Positions 1 through 8,511 of a DNA stretch of 64,000 nucleotides are shown piece after piece. Made by a program: the position numbers and the translations under genes. The first letter of the stretch is position 1; the number at the start of each line of letters is the position of its first letter. Origin of the DNA: Oceanirhabdus seepicola (lineage in GTDB: Bacteria > Bacillota > Clostridia > Clostridiales > Clostridiaceae); the NCBI RefSeq assembly GCF_023684385.1, contig NZ_JAGSOJ010000002.1, positions 62,001 to 126,000 of the forward strand, read 5' to 3'. Under the pieces are notes generated by a model. It did not search any database. It was not told where the DNA came from and saw only the letters and a list, made by a program, of their open reading frames with translations.

Positions 1-660
1 CAAAAAAAACTAACTCAATTACTTAAAGAAAATATTGAGGTTATAGGATGTAGCAGGACAGACTCCAAAGTGCATGCACTCAAATATGTATGTAACTTTA
101 AGAGTAAAACTAATATACCTTGTGAGAAAATAAAATATGCATTAAATCCGTTATTACCAGACGATATAGTTGTTTTAGACTCTATAGAGGTAGATGAAAT
201 GTTTCACTCAAGATATTCTTGTGTAGGAAAGACATATGTATATAAAATACTCAGTAGAGAAGTTAGACCTGTGTTTGGAAGAGAAGGAATATATCATTAT
301 AAAGATTATCTATGTGTTGATAAGATGAAAGTAGCTGCTAAGTACTTTATAGGAAAACACGATTTTAATGCATTTAAAAGCTCAGGTAGCTCTGTTAAAA
401 CAACTATTAGGACAATCCAATCTATTAATATTATAAAAAAACAACAGGAAATTACAATAGAAGTAACTGGGGATGGGTTCCTATACAATATGGTAAGGAT
501 AATTGTAGGTACATTAATACAGGTTGGTATAAATAAAATAGAGCCTGAATATATTCAAACAATTTTGAAAAATAAGGACAGAAAGCTTGCAGGGCCAACG
601 GCTCCAGCAGAAGGTTTATATTTAAAAGAGATATATTTTTCAAAAAAAGATTTATTATAA
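1..660 (+). CDS. truA: tRNA pseudouridine synthase A, 5'-truncated by window edge
   Basis: This is the C-terminal ~219 codons of TruA, which makes pseudouridine at positions 38-40 of tRNA anticodon arms. The reading frame is open from base 1; the first internal ATG is at 70 but is not the start. Translation of bases 46-81 gives GCSRTDSKVHA, the family's catalytic signature, with the catalytic Asp at 61-63. A later VTGDGFLYNMVRIIVGTL block is also typical of TruA. The beginning of the gene lies outside the window. It sits just before rplM-rpsI, a common Firmicutes arrangement (energy-coupling factor genes, truA, rplM, rpsI). Identity is secure; completeness cannot be judged. Confidence 0.95.
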   Translation, partial: QKKLTQLLKENIEVIGCSRTDSKVHALKYVCNFKSKTNIPCEKIKYALNPLLPDDIVVLDSIEVDEMFHSRYSCVGKTYVYKILSREVRPVFGREGIYHYKDYLCVDKMKVAAKYFIGKHDFNAFKSSGSSVKTTIRTIQSINIIKKQQEITIEVTGDGFLYNMVRIIVGTLIQVGINKIEPEYIQTILKNKDRKLAGPTAPAEGLYLKEIYFSKKDLL

Positions 661-679
661 ATAAATAATCAAAAAGTTG

Positions 680-708
680 TTGACACGCCCGGAACAATGT
701 ATTATAAT
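680..708 (+). promoter_or_regulatory. Sigma-A promoter for rplM-rpsI
   Basis: TTGACA at 680-685 and TATAAT at 703-708 are both perfect consensus, with a 17-bp spacer. Transcription should start near 715, about 90 bases before rplM. Confidence 0.85.
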
Positions 709-713
709 TATGA

Positions 714-800
714 GAGTTGAAATGGTAAATAAGATTCACTTGCCCGAGTCTTAGAATAGATCATGAACAGGAAATAGGAAATGTAACAGGGAGGGAAAAA
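714..800 (+). promoter_or_regulatory. Candidate L13 (rplM) mRNA leader
   Basis: The ~90-nt untranslated leader between the promoter and rplM contains a purine-rich stretch (TTAGAATAGATCATGAACAG) and ends in the ribosome-binding site AGGGAGGG. Firmicutes rplM genes commonly carry a structured autoregulatory L13 leader. I matched this by position and general appearance, not by a covariance search, so the call is tentative. Confidence 0.5.
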
Positions 801-802
801 AG

Positions 803-1237
803 ATGAAATCATACATTGCAAAACCACATGAAGTTGAAAGAAAATGGTATGTTGTAGATGTTGAAGGTCAGACGCTTGGTAGAGCTGCTAGCCAAATCGC
901 AACTATCTTAAGAGGTAAGCATAAGCCAACTTATACTCCACACGTTGACTGCGGAGATCACGTAATAGTACTTAATGCTGATAAAATTGTTTTAACTGGT
1001 AAGAAGTTAGATCAGAAAATGTTAAGACATCATACTTTATATCCAGGTGGATTAAAAGAGATTTCTTACAGAGACGCTTTAGCTAAGAAGCCTGAGTTTG
1101 TTTTCAGTGAAGCAGTAAGAAGAATGCTTCCAAAAGGTCGTTTAGGAAGACAAATGGCTAAGAAATTAAACGTATATGCTGGAAGCGAGCACAACCATGA
1201 AGCTCAAAAACCAGAGCAATTAGAATTAAGATACTAA
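803..1237 (+). CDS. rplM: 50S ribosomal protein L13
   Basis: The 144-residue product has the normal L13 length and the hallmark blocks [16 protein letters not shown] near the N-terminus, [16 protein letters not shown] in the middle and [13 protein letters not shown] before the C-terminus. It is an early-assembling 23S rRNA-binding protein. The ATG at 803 follows an AGGGAGGG site. rpsI follows after about 30 bases on the same transcript, the universally conserved L13-S9 pair. Confidence 0.98.
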   Translation: MKSYIAKPHEVERKWYVVDVEGQTLGRAASQIATILRGKHKPTYTPHVDCGDHVIVLNADKIVLTGKKLDQKMLRHHTLYPGGLKEISYRDALAKKPEFVFSEAVRRMLPKGRLGRQMAKKLNVYAGSEHNHEAQKPEQLELRY

Positions 1238-1267
1238 TTTGATAAGTAGTGAAGGGAGGAAATAATA

Positions 1268-1660
1268 ATGGCAAAGGTTCAATACTTTGGAACAGGTAGA
1301 AGAAAGACATCTGTAGCAAGAGTAAGACTTGTACCAGGTGAAGGAAAAGTAATCATTAACAAAAGAGATATGGAAAACTATTTTGGTTTAGATACATTAA
1401 AATACATTGTTAATCAACCATTAGTTTTAACAGGAACTAAGGAAAAATACGATATATTAGTAAATGTTCACGGTGGTGGATTATCAGGGCAAGCTGGAGC
1501 AATTAGACACGGAATTGCTAGAGCTTTAATCAAAGCTGACGAGAACTTAAGACCAGAATTAAAGAAAGCTGGATTCTTAACAAGAGACTCAAGAATGGTA
1601 GAGAGAAAGAAATGCGGTCTTAAGAAAGCAAGAAGAGCTCCTCAATTCTCTAAGAGATAA
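1268..1660 (+). CDS. rpsI: 30S ribosomal protein S9
   Basis: The 130-residue product shows [16 protein letters not shown] at the N-terminus and the basic tail [12 protein letters not shown], whose last residues contact the P-site tRNA in the ribosome. Length and both ends are complete. A GAAGGGAGG ribosome-binding site lies just upstream. It is the second gene of the rplM-rpsI unit and is followed by an intrinsic terminator. Confidence 0.98.
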   Translation: MAKVQYFGTGRRKTSVARVRLVPGEGKVIINKRDMENYFGLDTLKYIVNQPLVLTGTKEKYDILVNVHGGGLSGQAGAIRHGIARALIKADENLRPELKKAGFLTRDSRMVERKKCGLKKARRAPQFSKR

Positions 1661-1685
1661 TAATTTCATTACTATATATTTAACT

Positions 1686-1715
1686 AAAGGAAGGTTAACC
1701 TTCCTTTTATTTTGC
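1686..1715 (+). terminator. Rho-independent terminator of rplM-rpsI
   Basis: Perfect 9-bp stem AAAGGAAGG / CCTTCCTTT (1686-1694 and 1699-1707) with a TTAA loop, followed by a T-rich tract. Confidence 0.85.
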
Positions 1716-1802
1716 CTAAAAATAAAAGAAAATTCTGACAAATAAAAAGCGAAAGAAATTAGAGTCAAATGTGTAAATATATACGTTAAAAGACATACTA
1801 AA

Positions 1803-1903
1803 TGTTAAGTAGTATTTTATTGTTAAATCTATGTTAAGTTAAATGAAATCCATGTTAAACATTGATTAAAGGTATTAACTTTATGTTAAATATTTAGTAT
1901 TAT
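1803..1903 (+). promoter_or_regulatory. Array of PhoP-box-like hexamers upstream of the Na/Pi cotransporter
   Basis: TGTTAA (reverse complement of the TTAACA PHO-box hexamer) occurs at 1803, 1821, 1832, 1853 and 1884. Related hexamers GATTAA (1864) and TATTAA (1873) fill in. The pairs 1821/1832, 1853/1864 and 1873/1884 are each exactly 11 bp apart, the spacing of PhoP direct repeats in Bacillus. A -10-like TATTAT lies at 1898-1903, just after the array, so bound PhoP would occupy the -35 region. This suggests phosphate-starvation control; no PhoP gene is in the window. Confidence 0.65.
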
Positions 1904-1954
1904 AGGAGAAGAGAATTTTGTAGAAAATAAGAATTTAACTTTGGAGGTATTACC

Positions 1955-3631
1955 ATGGAAGTTGCAAGTAGTATGATAGTAGCTCTTGCTGGTAGTGGAG
2001 ATGTATCGGCTTTAAGTATGATACTGGCACTAGCGGGGGGATTAGGATTATTTCTTTATGGTATGAAAGTTATGGGGGATGGTCTTCAAAACTTATCAGG
2101 AGATAAAATGAAGGCTGTATTTGAAAAAATAACTTCAAACCCTATTTTAGGAGTTTTAACAGGAGCATTTGTTACAGCTGTAATACAAAGTAGTAGCGCT
2201 ACAACTGTTATGGTTGTAGGATTTGTTAACGCAGGATTAATGAACCTATTACAAGCAACTGCAGTTATTATGGGTGCTAATATAGGTACAACAGTAACAG
2301 GTTTCCTGATTACTTTAAAAATCTCGAAACTTATCCCAATATTTCTTGGAATAGGAGCATTCTTAACTTTATTCGGTAAGAAAGATAAAACAAAGCAAAT
2401 TGGTCATATAATACTAGGATTTGGTGTTTTATTTTTAGGAATGGACTATATGAAAAATGCAATGTCACCATTAAAGGAAAGTCCTATGTTCACAGAGTTT
2501 ATAGCTACTCTTGATGGGAATGTTTTTCTTGGGTTACTGACAGGTTTAGCGATGACAGCTGTTGTACAAAGTTCATCCGCCACAACGGGTATACTAATAG
2601 GATTAGCATCAACAGGTGCTATCGAATTAACACTTGCAGTACCTGTATTATTAGGATGTAATATTGGTACATGTGTAACAGCATTAATCTCAAGTATAGG
2701 AACTAATAAGACTGCTAAAAAAGCTGCGGTAATTCACTTAATATTCAATGTTGCAGGAGCGCTTATATTCTTACCACTTGTAAATGCGTTGGTATGGGCA
2801 GTTAGTTTAATTCATGTAACAGGTACTAATGTTGAGATTGTTCAAAGACAAATAGCATATGCTCATATAATATTTAATGTTATGAATACAGTATTATTAC
2901 TTCCATTTTATAAAGTAATTGTGGGAGTTGTTAATAAGCTTATACCTGTTTCAGAAGATGATATGGAAGATGATCATATAGGAACTAAATATATAGATGA
3001 TAGATTATTAGAAACACCTGTTATTGCAGTTGGTCAAACTACTAAAGAGTTAATTAGAATGGGATCAGTTGTTGAGAGAAATCTAAAACTAGCAATGGAA
3101 GCGTTTGAGAAAAATAGTGACTCTCTTGTAAAGAAGGTATATGAAAAAGAGAAGCTTGTAAACTTATTAGAGGATGAGTTAACTGTTTACTTAGTTAAGT
3201 TATCTAAAACTGAGATTGCAGAGCATCAGAGGGATATTGTTACCTCAATGTTCCATGTGGTTAATGATTTAGAGAGAATTGGAGATCATGCTGACAATAT
3301 TGCTGAACTTACTAGTGAGAAGATACAGAAGCGATTGAATTTCTCTGATGAAGCTATGAAAGAATTAAGAAATATGTTTGATTACACTATTCAAGCTGTA
3401 AGATTGAGTATTGAAGCATTAGATGAAGAAAATAAAGAAAAAGCATTTAAAGTTATTGAAATAGAAGATAAGATAGACAAAATAGAAAAAGAGTTGAGAG
3501 CTAACCATATTAGAAGACTTAATAATGGAGTATGTAATGCTACTGTTGGTGCTATATTCTTAGACATTATTAGTAATCTTGAGAGAATTGGTGACCATGC
3601 TACTAACGTAGCACAAACAATTGTAAATTAG
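1955..3631 (+). CDS. Na+/phosphate cotransporter with PhoU-like domain
   Basis: The 558-residue membrane protein belongs to the Na/Pi-cotransporter II family. The duplicated transport core carries the signature QSSSATT twice, at about residues 78-84 and 206-212, each within an inverted-topology repeat. From about residue 345 to the end is a cytosolic helical PhoU-like region with two ERIGDHA motifs, a common regulatory or metal-binding tail. It should import inorganic phosphate with sodium. The ATG at 1955 follows TTGGAGGT; the internal Met at residue 7 is less well placed. The PHO-box-like array directly upstream fits a phosphate role. Confidence 0.9.
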   Translation: MEVASSMIVALAGSGDVSALSMILALAGGLGLFLYGMKVMGDGLQNLSGDKMKAVFEKITSNPILGVLTGAFVTAVIQSSSATTVMVVGFVNAGLMNLLQATAVIMGANIGTTVTGFLITLKISKLIPIFLGIGAFLTLFGKKDKTKQIGHIILGFGVLFLGMDYMKNAMSPLKESPMFTEFIATLDGNVFLGLLTGLAMTAVVQSSSATTGILIGLASTGAIELTLAVPVLLGCNIGTCVTALISSIGTNKTAKKAAVIHLIFNVAGALIFLPLVNALVWAVSLIHVTGTNVEIVQRQIAYAHIIFNVMNTVLLLPFYKVIVGVVNKLIPVSEDDMEDDHIGTKYIDDRLLETPVIAVGQTTKELIRMGSVVERNLKLAMEAFEKNSDSLVKKVYEKEKLVNLLEDELTVYLVKLSKTEIAEHQRDIVTSMFHVVNDLERIGDHADNIAELTSEKIQKRLNFSDEAMKELRNMFDYTIQAVRLSIEALDEENKEKAFKVIEIEDKIDKIEKELRANHIRRLNNGVCNATVGAIFLDIISNLERIGDHATNVAQTIVN

Positions 3632-3796
3632 TGATATCAACCATACAAGAACTATCAGGATATAATAATCCAGGTAGTTCTTTTTGGTGTGTAATTTCTT
3701 GCCCATGATTTATTTATGGAATGTATTGGTTAAGTCATAAATTCCGTAAATAAATCTTTGAAACTTGCATATTCTAATACAGGAGGTGAGAAATAT

Positions 3797-4495
3797 ATGA
3801 AAAAGATTAATAGAACGTTATTATTATCTATTTTGATTATTTTTTTAGGGTATTCACTAATTTTTTCAGTATTACATATGGAGACTACTAATGCTTTCAG
3901 TACAAAAGATAAGAAAGTTATACTTATAGACCCTGGGCATGGTGGGGTTGATGGAGGAGCACGTTCAAGCAGTGGGACTCTAGAAAAAAATATTGCTTTA
4001 GAAATTTCCTTAAAGTTAAGAGATGAATTGAGTGATTTAGGGTATTATGTGGTGATGACTAGAGAAGAGGATAAAGGATTATATACTCAAGGGAGTATTA
4101 AACAGAAGAAAATAGAGGATTTGAATAATCGGGTTAAAATGAAAGATGAAACAGGATGTGATGCATTTTTAAGTATACATCTCAATAAATTTACACAGTC
4201 ACAATATTATGGTGCAGAGGTATGGTACTCAAATAGAGAAGATAGTAAAAAAATGGCTGCATTAATAATGAAGTATCTTAAGAGTGGAATAGATAATGGA
4301 AATAAAAGAGTAAATCATCCTGCTAAAGATAAGTATAAAATATTAAGGTGCAATGATAATATGCCAGGAGTTATAGTTGAATGCGGCTTTCTATCAAATC
4401 CTAAAGAAGAAAAGCTTATGAAGACAGAAAGCTATCAGATAAGGCTAGTCAAGCTCATAGCTATGGCAGTTGATGACTATTTTAGCAATAATTAA
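3797..4495 (+). CDS. cwlD: Germination-specific N-acetylmuramoyl-L-alanine amidase CwlD
   Basis: This is an Amidase_3 zinc amidase of 232 residues. A single N-terminal membrane segment or signal (residues 5-28) is followed by the catalytic domain, with zinc ligands in LIDPGHGGVDGG (His48), Glu in LEKNIA, His in LSIHLN, and the catalytic Glu in VIVECGFLSNP. CwlD removes peptide side chains so that muramic-delta-lactam can form in spore cortex. The rplM-rpsI-...-cwlD order is conserved in endospore formers, which supports the name. The frame is open upstream, but the ATG at 3797 is chosen because AGGAGGTGAG lies 7 bases before it. Confidence 0.92.
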   Translation: MKKINRTLLLSILIIFLGYSLIFSVLHMETTNAFSTKDKKVILIDPGHGGVDGGARSSSGTLEKNIALEISLKLRDELSDLGYYVVMTREEDKGLYTQGSIKQKKIEDLNNRVKMKDETGCDAFLSIHLNKFTQSQYYGAEVWYSNREDSKKMAALIMKYLKSGIDNGNKRVNHPAKDKYKILRCNDNMPGVIVECGFLSNPKEEKLMKTESYQIRLVKLIAMAVDDYFSNN

Positions 4496-4512
4496 GATTG
4501 TAGTATAAATTT

Positions 4513-4626
4513 CAGGCGTTGAAAAAGCCCAAGATCAAGGAACGAGGCGAACGAGTATCTAAATGAAGTAGTACTTGAGCAGCGTAGAGAGCCTAGTGAC
4601 GCTGAGATAGGGCTTTTTCAACAGCC
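4513..4626 (-). repeat. Dispersed palindromic element, copy A
   Basis: This is a 114-bp imperfect palindrome with terminal inverted repeats built on GTTGAAAAAGCCC. It is the inverted orientation of copies B, C and D at 22.9, 23.7 and 35.9 kb. The G/C-rich interior contains CGCTGCTC-like blocks. It lies in the convergent gap between cwlD and the DUF3048-like gene. No open frame of note; see Findings. Confidence 0.85.
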
Positions 4627-4628
4627 AT

Positions 4629-4660
4629 AAACAGCGCATATTTTGCGCTGTTTATTATTT
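4629..4660. terminator. Bidirectional terminator
   Basis: The 10-bp stem AAACAGCGCA / TGCGCTGTTT (4629-4638, 4644-4653) is flanked by A- and T-rich sequence. It serves cwlD and overlaps the stop of the convergent minus-strand gene. Confidence 0.75.
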
Positions 4661-5377
4661 AAAATCAATTTTTACCGAGTTATCTGCTATAATCCAACAG
4701 ACCTTGCCTTCTATAATAGAAATAGGCTTTCCTCTTTCATCTACAATCTTAATTGGTGCGCCATCCTTTTTACTCCATTCTATATCAACTATACGTCCTC
4801 CAGTAAACAATAAGCCTGCACCGCTAAGTTCAGATGAAGTTTTAAGATTCTCTGATTCGTAAAATGTGATTACTATATTGTCTATAGGTATATCTTTTAG
4901 TTGATTATTCATAGATTTATCATTGATATTATTGAATGTATAATGATTATCGTCATATGAAAAAAGGATAAAATGACTATTATCAAAATTTAAGGTGAGA
5001 GATTTTGCCATATTATTGTAAAGTCCAATTATTGAATCTTTTGTAGTGTAATTAAACTCAGGAAGAGTGAGGGATAAGCCGTTAGAGTTGTCCAACAAAG
5101 GATGTATTTTTAAAGAGTCATTTTTATCTGATAGAAGTTTAAATATAAGATTATCTGCATTATTACGATATAGGAAAATATAATTGGCTCTTTTTAGTGA
5201 GTCCAATTTACTATCTAAATCATACAATTCTATAGTGCTTTTGTTTATATTTTGATTATGTACGGTTATAAATGGAAACGTTCTTGTTACATTCCAAAAC
5301 TCACCATAGAGCAAAAATAATAGTAAAAGTGCAAGTACAAGGATTAATAATTTCAAATATTTATAAAAGAATTTCAT
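4655..5377 (-). CDS. Membrane-anchored protein with DUF3048 C-terminal-like domain
   Basis: The 240-residue protein starts with a short basic tail and one strong hydrophobic segment (residues 9-25), which suggests an N-terminal anchor or lipid-free signal with the rest outside the cell. The C-terminal ~60 residues (GAGLLFTGGRIVDIEWSK, then GAPIKIVDERGKPI and an EGKVCWII strand) resemble the C-terminal domain of DUF3048 lipoproteins. The middle part (residues 40-170) does not obviously match the DUF3048 N-domain. Function is unknown. AAGGAGG precedes the ATG at a good distance. It is monocistronic and converges on cwlD. Confidence 0.6.
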   Translation of the reverse strand: MKFFYKYLKLLILVLALLLLFLLYGEFWNVTRTFPFITVHNQNINKSTIELYDLDSKLDSLKRANYIFLYRNNADNLIFKLLSDKNDSLKIHPLLDNSNGLSLTLPEFNYTTKDSIIGLYNNMAKSLTLNFDNSHFILFSYDDNHYTFNNINDKSMNNQLKDIPIDNIVITFYESENLKTSSELSGAGLLFTGGRIVDIEWSKKDGAPIKIVDERGKPISIIEGKVCWIIADNSVKIDFK

Positions 5378-5562
5378 AGAGTAGCCTCCTTTAATACGCT
5401 GATGTATCAGTGATTTAACAAAAGTTTATACTATATTGTATGATAGTTATATTTAGAAAATAACTTTTTAAGAATATAGTCAAAAAGTTTAGAAAATATT
5501 TATTAAAAAAATGAAATAGGCTATTGATATGAATTACACATTGTGATAATATTGAGGTGACA

Positions 5563-5586
5563 ATTGGATTAATCCAATAATCCAAT
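5563..5586. promoter_or_regulatory. Three-half-site operator, probably for the GntR regulator
   Basis: ATTGGATTAATCCAAT (5563-5578) is a perfect 16-bp palindrome, and AATCCAAT is repeated directly at 5579-5586, giving three 8-bp half-sites. It lies between a -10-like TGTGATAAT (5542-5550) and the ribosome-binding site of the GntR gene, where a repressor would block its own transcription. Confidence 0.65.
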
Positions 5587-5607
5587 TTGGTGTAAGGGGG
5601 GATTATT

Positions 5608-6570
5608 ATTAACATTTATGTTGATAAAGCCAACAAAGTTCCTTTATATATTCAGGTTAAGAGGCAGATTGCTGACTTAATAAGTAGTGGTGATATAAAA
5701 GTAGGAAGCAGAATGCCAACTGAAAGAGAACTGGCAAAAAAATTAAGAATAAGTAGAAATACAATCAGTAATGCTTATAAGGAACTGGAATCTGATGGGA
5801 TATTAAAATCTTATCAAGGTAGAGGAACTTTTGTTGTTGAAGAAGTAATTCCTTGGAAAAATAAAGAGATTAATAATAAAATTTTGAAATTTGTTGATAT
5901 GGCGCTTGAAGAAGCATTGAGTGTTAATATGGATGTGGAAGAATTATTAGATATAGTTAAAAAGAGAATTGAAGAAACAAAACATGCAATGATGAGAATG
6001 GAAGCATGCTACGTAGAATGCAATATTGAACAATCAAAAATGTTCAGTAAACAGTTATCCAAGCATACTAATATGAATGTGGAGCCATTAACAATAAATG
6101 ATTTAAAAGAAATGAATGAAAATACAATTACTAAGATTGAGAATGCTAAGGTTATAATTTCCACATTTAATCATGTTGGAGAAGTACAAGAATTAACTAA
6201 AGGGATGGACAAAGAAGTGTTTGGAGTAGCAATCATTCCTGATATAGAGACAATTGTAAAAATAGCAAGGTATCCTGATAAAACTAAGTTCGCTTTTGTT
6301 TGTATATCTGAAAAGTTTATGTACAAGATAAAAGGTGCACTAGAGATGGCAGGGTTAGATAATTTAGATATAGAGTATACTAATGAAACAGATAAGAAGC
6401 AATTACAAGATATGATTGAGGGAAAAGATGTAGTTATAGTTTCACCAGGGAAATATAAAGTGATTGAAGAGATTAATAATAAAAAAATAGAGATAATCAA
6501 ATTTTTATACAGTTTGGATGATGGTTCATTAAAAAACTTAAAAGCGAAGATGGTTGATATTCAAACATAA
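5608..6570 (+). CDS. GntR-family transcriptional regulator of the glutamate fermentation genes (probable AUU start)
   Basis: An N-terminal winged helix is followed by a ~240-residue effector domain I do not recognise. The first in-frame ATG (5713) is too late: it would remove helix 1 of the GntR domain, which reads clearly upstream as IYVDKANKVPLYIQVKRQI. No ATG, GTG or TTG occurs in frame between the stop at 5593 and 5713. The only well-placed initiators are ATT codons at 5602, 5605 and 5608; AAGGGGG at 5594-5600 is 7 bases from 5608. That start gives 320 residues and the canonical GntR N-terminus. Its position just before glutamate mutase suggests it controls that pathway; the ligand is unknown. 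Confidence 0.8.
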   Translation: MNIYVDKANKVPLYIQVKRQIADLISSGDIKVGSRMPTERELAKKLRISRNTISNAYKELESDGILKSYQGRGTFVVEEVIPWKNKEINNKILKFVDMALEEALSVNMDVEELLDIVKKRIEETKHAMMRMEACYVECNIEQSKMFSKQLSKHTNMNVEPLTINDLKEMNENTITKIENAKVIISTFNHVGEVQELTKGMDKEVFGVAIIPDIETIVKIARYPDKTKFAFVCISEKFMYKIKGALEMAGLDNLDIEYTNETDKKQLQDMIEGKDVVIVSPGKYKVIEEINNKKIEIIKFLYSLDDGSLKNLKAKMVDIQT

Positions 6571-6648
6571 TTAAAAGTCATTTAGATGAACAAAATCTTT
6601 TATAAGATTTATATAAAATAAGGGTTTTAATAGGAGGAATTCTTTAAA

Positions 6649-7071
6649 ATGGGAAATGAAAATGGGAAAACAATCGTAATTGGAGTTATAGGATCTGATT
6701 GTCATGCAGTAGGAAATAAAATTATTGATTATGTATTAACTGAAAATGGATTTAAGGTTATTAATGTGGGAGTAATTTCACCACAAGAAGATTTTATCAA
6801 TGCAGCTGTGGAAACAAATGCAGATGCTATTATAGTTTCCTCACTTTATGGACATGGTGAAATTGACTGTAGAGGTATGAGAGATAAGTGTAAAGAAGCT
6901 GGTATAGGTGATATATTACTTTATGTAGGTGGAAATATAGTTGTTGGAAAACAAAAATGGGAAGATGTTCATGAGAGATTCCAATCAATGGGATTTGATA
7001 GAGTATATCCACCAGGAACACCAATTGAACATACTATGGTAGAAATGAAAGAGGATTTAAAAATTAATTAA
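6649..7071 (+). CDS. glmS: Glutamate mutase (methylaspartate mutase) sigma subunit, B12-binding
   Basis: The 140-residue protein is the small cobalamin-binding component of adenosylcobalamin-dependent glutamate mutase (synonyms mamA, mutS; not the glucosamine synthase at the end of the window). The base-off/His-on signature DxHxxG is present as [10 protein letters not shown] near residue 15, followed by SSLYGHGE and GGNIVVG, which line the nucleotide-tail pocket. With the E subunit it interconverts L-glutamate and (2S,3S)-3-methylaspartate. AGGAGG precedes the ATG. It is first in the S-L-E operon. Confidence 0.95.
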   Translation: MGNENGKTIVIGVIGSDCHAVGNKIIDYVLTENGFKVINVGVISPQEDFINAAVETNADAIIVSSLYGHGEIDCRGMRDKCKEAGIGDILLYVGGNIVVGKQKWEDVHERFQSMGFDRVYPPGTPIEHTMVEMKEDLKIN

Positions 7072-7101
7072 TATATTAGTTTTCTGAAAGAAGTGATATA
7101 A

Positions 7102-8499
7102 ATGGATGCGTATTTATTAATAGATTTTGGAAGCACATATACAAAGCTTACAGCTGTTGATATTGAAAATGAAGAAATCTTAGCTACATCAAAAGACATA
7201 ACAACAATTGAAACCAATATAATGGATGGATTTAATAATGCCTATAGAAAGCTTATTGAAAATTTGAATGGTAGAGATGTGAACTTTGTTAGAAAGTTGG
7301 CTTGCTCATCAGCAGCAGGTGGTTTGAAAATGGTAGCTATAGGTTTAGTGCCAGAGTTAACAGCAGAAGCAGCTAAGAGAGCAGCATTAGGCGCAGGAGC
7401 TAGAGTATTGAAGACGTATAGTTTTGAGCTTACAAAGAATGAAATCAATGAAATCAAAAATTCGAATATAGACATAATATTATTAGCTGGAGGAACTAAC
7501 GGAGGAAATAAGAGCTGCATATTGCATAATGCCAAGATGTTAGCGGAACACAATGTAGATCTTCCAATAGTTGTTGCTGGTAATAAGGTAACGTATGATG
7601 AAATTAGAGATATTTTTGAAGATAATAATATGAGTTTTTCATTGGCTGAAAATGTAATGCCAGTACTAAATGAACTTAATGTTGATCCTGCAAGAGAAGA
7701 AATAAGAAAAGTATTTATGAAAAATATAATAGAGGCAAAGGGTTTAGGAAAAGCAGAAGAAATGGTTAATGGTATACTTATGCCAACTCCGGCTGCAGTA
7801 TTAAAAGCAGCAGAATACTTAAGTAAAGGATCCGATGAAGAAGATGGATTAGGCGACCTGATAGTTATAGACATTGGAGGGGCAACAACTGATATTCATT
7901 CTTTAGCAGATGGAGAACCAACTAAAGGTGGAGTAACAATAAGAGGATTAGAGGAACCATTCGCCAAAAGAACTGTTGAAGGAGATCTTGGAATGAGATA
8001 TTCCGCTACATCAATTCTTGAAGCAGCAGGAACTAAGAAATTAAGAAAATATCTTGGGGACACTGAAAGGGAAATTGATATATCTGGAAATTGCCAACTA
8101 AGAACAGAGAATATAAAAATGATTCCTAAAACAGAGGATGAAATAAAATTTGATGAGGCTCTAGGTAAAGTAGCTACAGAATTGGCTCTTACTAGACATG
8201 TTGGGTTTGTAGAAGTTACCTATACTCCTATGGGGCCGATGTATACTCAAACTGGAAAAGATTTAATGGAGACAAAGTATGTTATTGGAACTGGTGGGAT
8301 AATAGTTCATAGTGAAAGAGCAAATGAAATATTAAAAGCTGGAGAATTTAACATTGAAGAACCAATATACTTAAAACCGAAAAAACCAGAATACTTAGTA
8401 GATAGAACGTACATTTTGTCAGCAATGGGATTACTAGCTCAGGAATTACCTGATATGGCAGTTAGAATTATGAAAAAATACTTGGTGAATCTTAACTAG
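7102..8499 (+). CDS. glmL: Glutamate mutase accessory protein MutL
   Basis: The 465-residue ASKHA-fold ATPase lies between the two glutamate mutase subunits, as in other clostridia. The phosphate-binding loops LLIDFGSTYTKLTAVD (N-terminus) and VIDIGGATTDIHS (near residue 255) are visible. The family is thought to be a reactivase or chaperone that exchanges damaged cobalamin on the mutase; this is inferred from context and fold rather than a measured reaction. The gene begins 30 bases after the sigma subunit and ends 12 bases before the epsilon subunit, so translation is probably coupled. Confidence 0.9.
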   Translation: MDAYLLIDFGSTYTKLTAVDIENEEILATSKDITTIETNIMDGFNNAYRKLIENLNGRDVNFVRKLACSSAAGGLKMVAIGLVPELTAEAAKRAALGAGARVLKTYSFELTKNEINEIKNSNIDIILLAGGTNGGNKSCILHNAKMLAEHNVDLPIVVAGNKVTYDEIRDIFEDNNMSFSLAENVMPVLNELNVDPAREEIRKVFMKNIIEAKGLGKAEEMVNGILMPTPAAVLKAAEYLSKGSDEEDGLGDLIVIDIGGATTDIHSLADGEPTKGGVTIRGLEEPFAKRTVEGDLGMRYSATSILEAAGTKKLRKYLGDTEREIDISGNCQLRTENIKMIPKTEDEIKFDEALGKVATELALTRHVGFVEVTYTPMGPMYTQTGKDLMETKYVIGTGGIIVHSERANEILKAGEFNIEEPIYLKPKKPEYLVDRTYILSAMGLLAQELPDMAVRIMKKYLVNLN

Positions 8500-8511
8500 G
8501 AGGTTATTATT

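Noticed and set aside
5713..6570. ATG at 5713 as the start of the GntR gene
   Set aside because: It would remove conserved N-terminal winged-helix residues that are clearly encoded upstream and has no ribosome site.
6571..6648. A cobalamin riboswitch before glutamate mutase
   Set aside because: Looked for because the enzyme needs B12; the 78-base leader is too short and lacks the B12 box.
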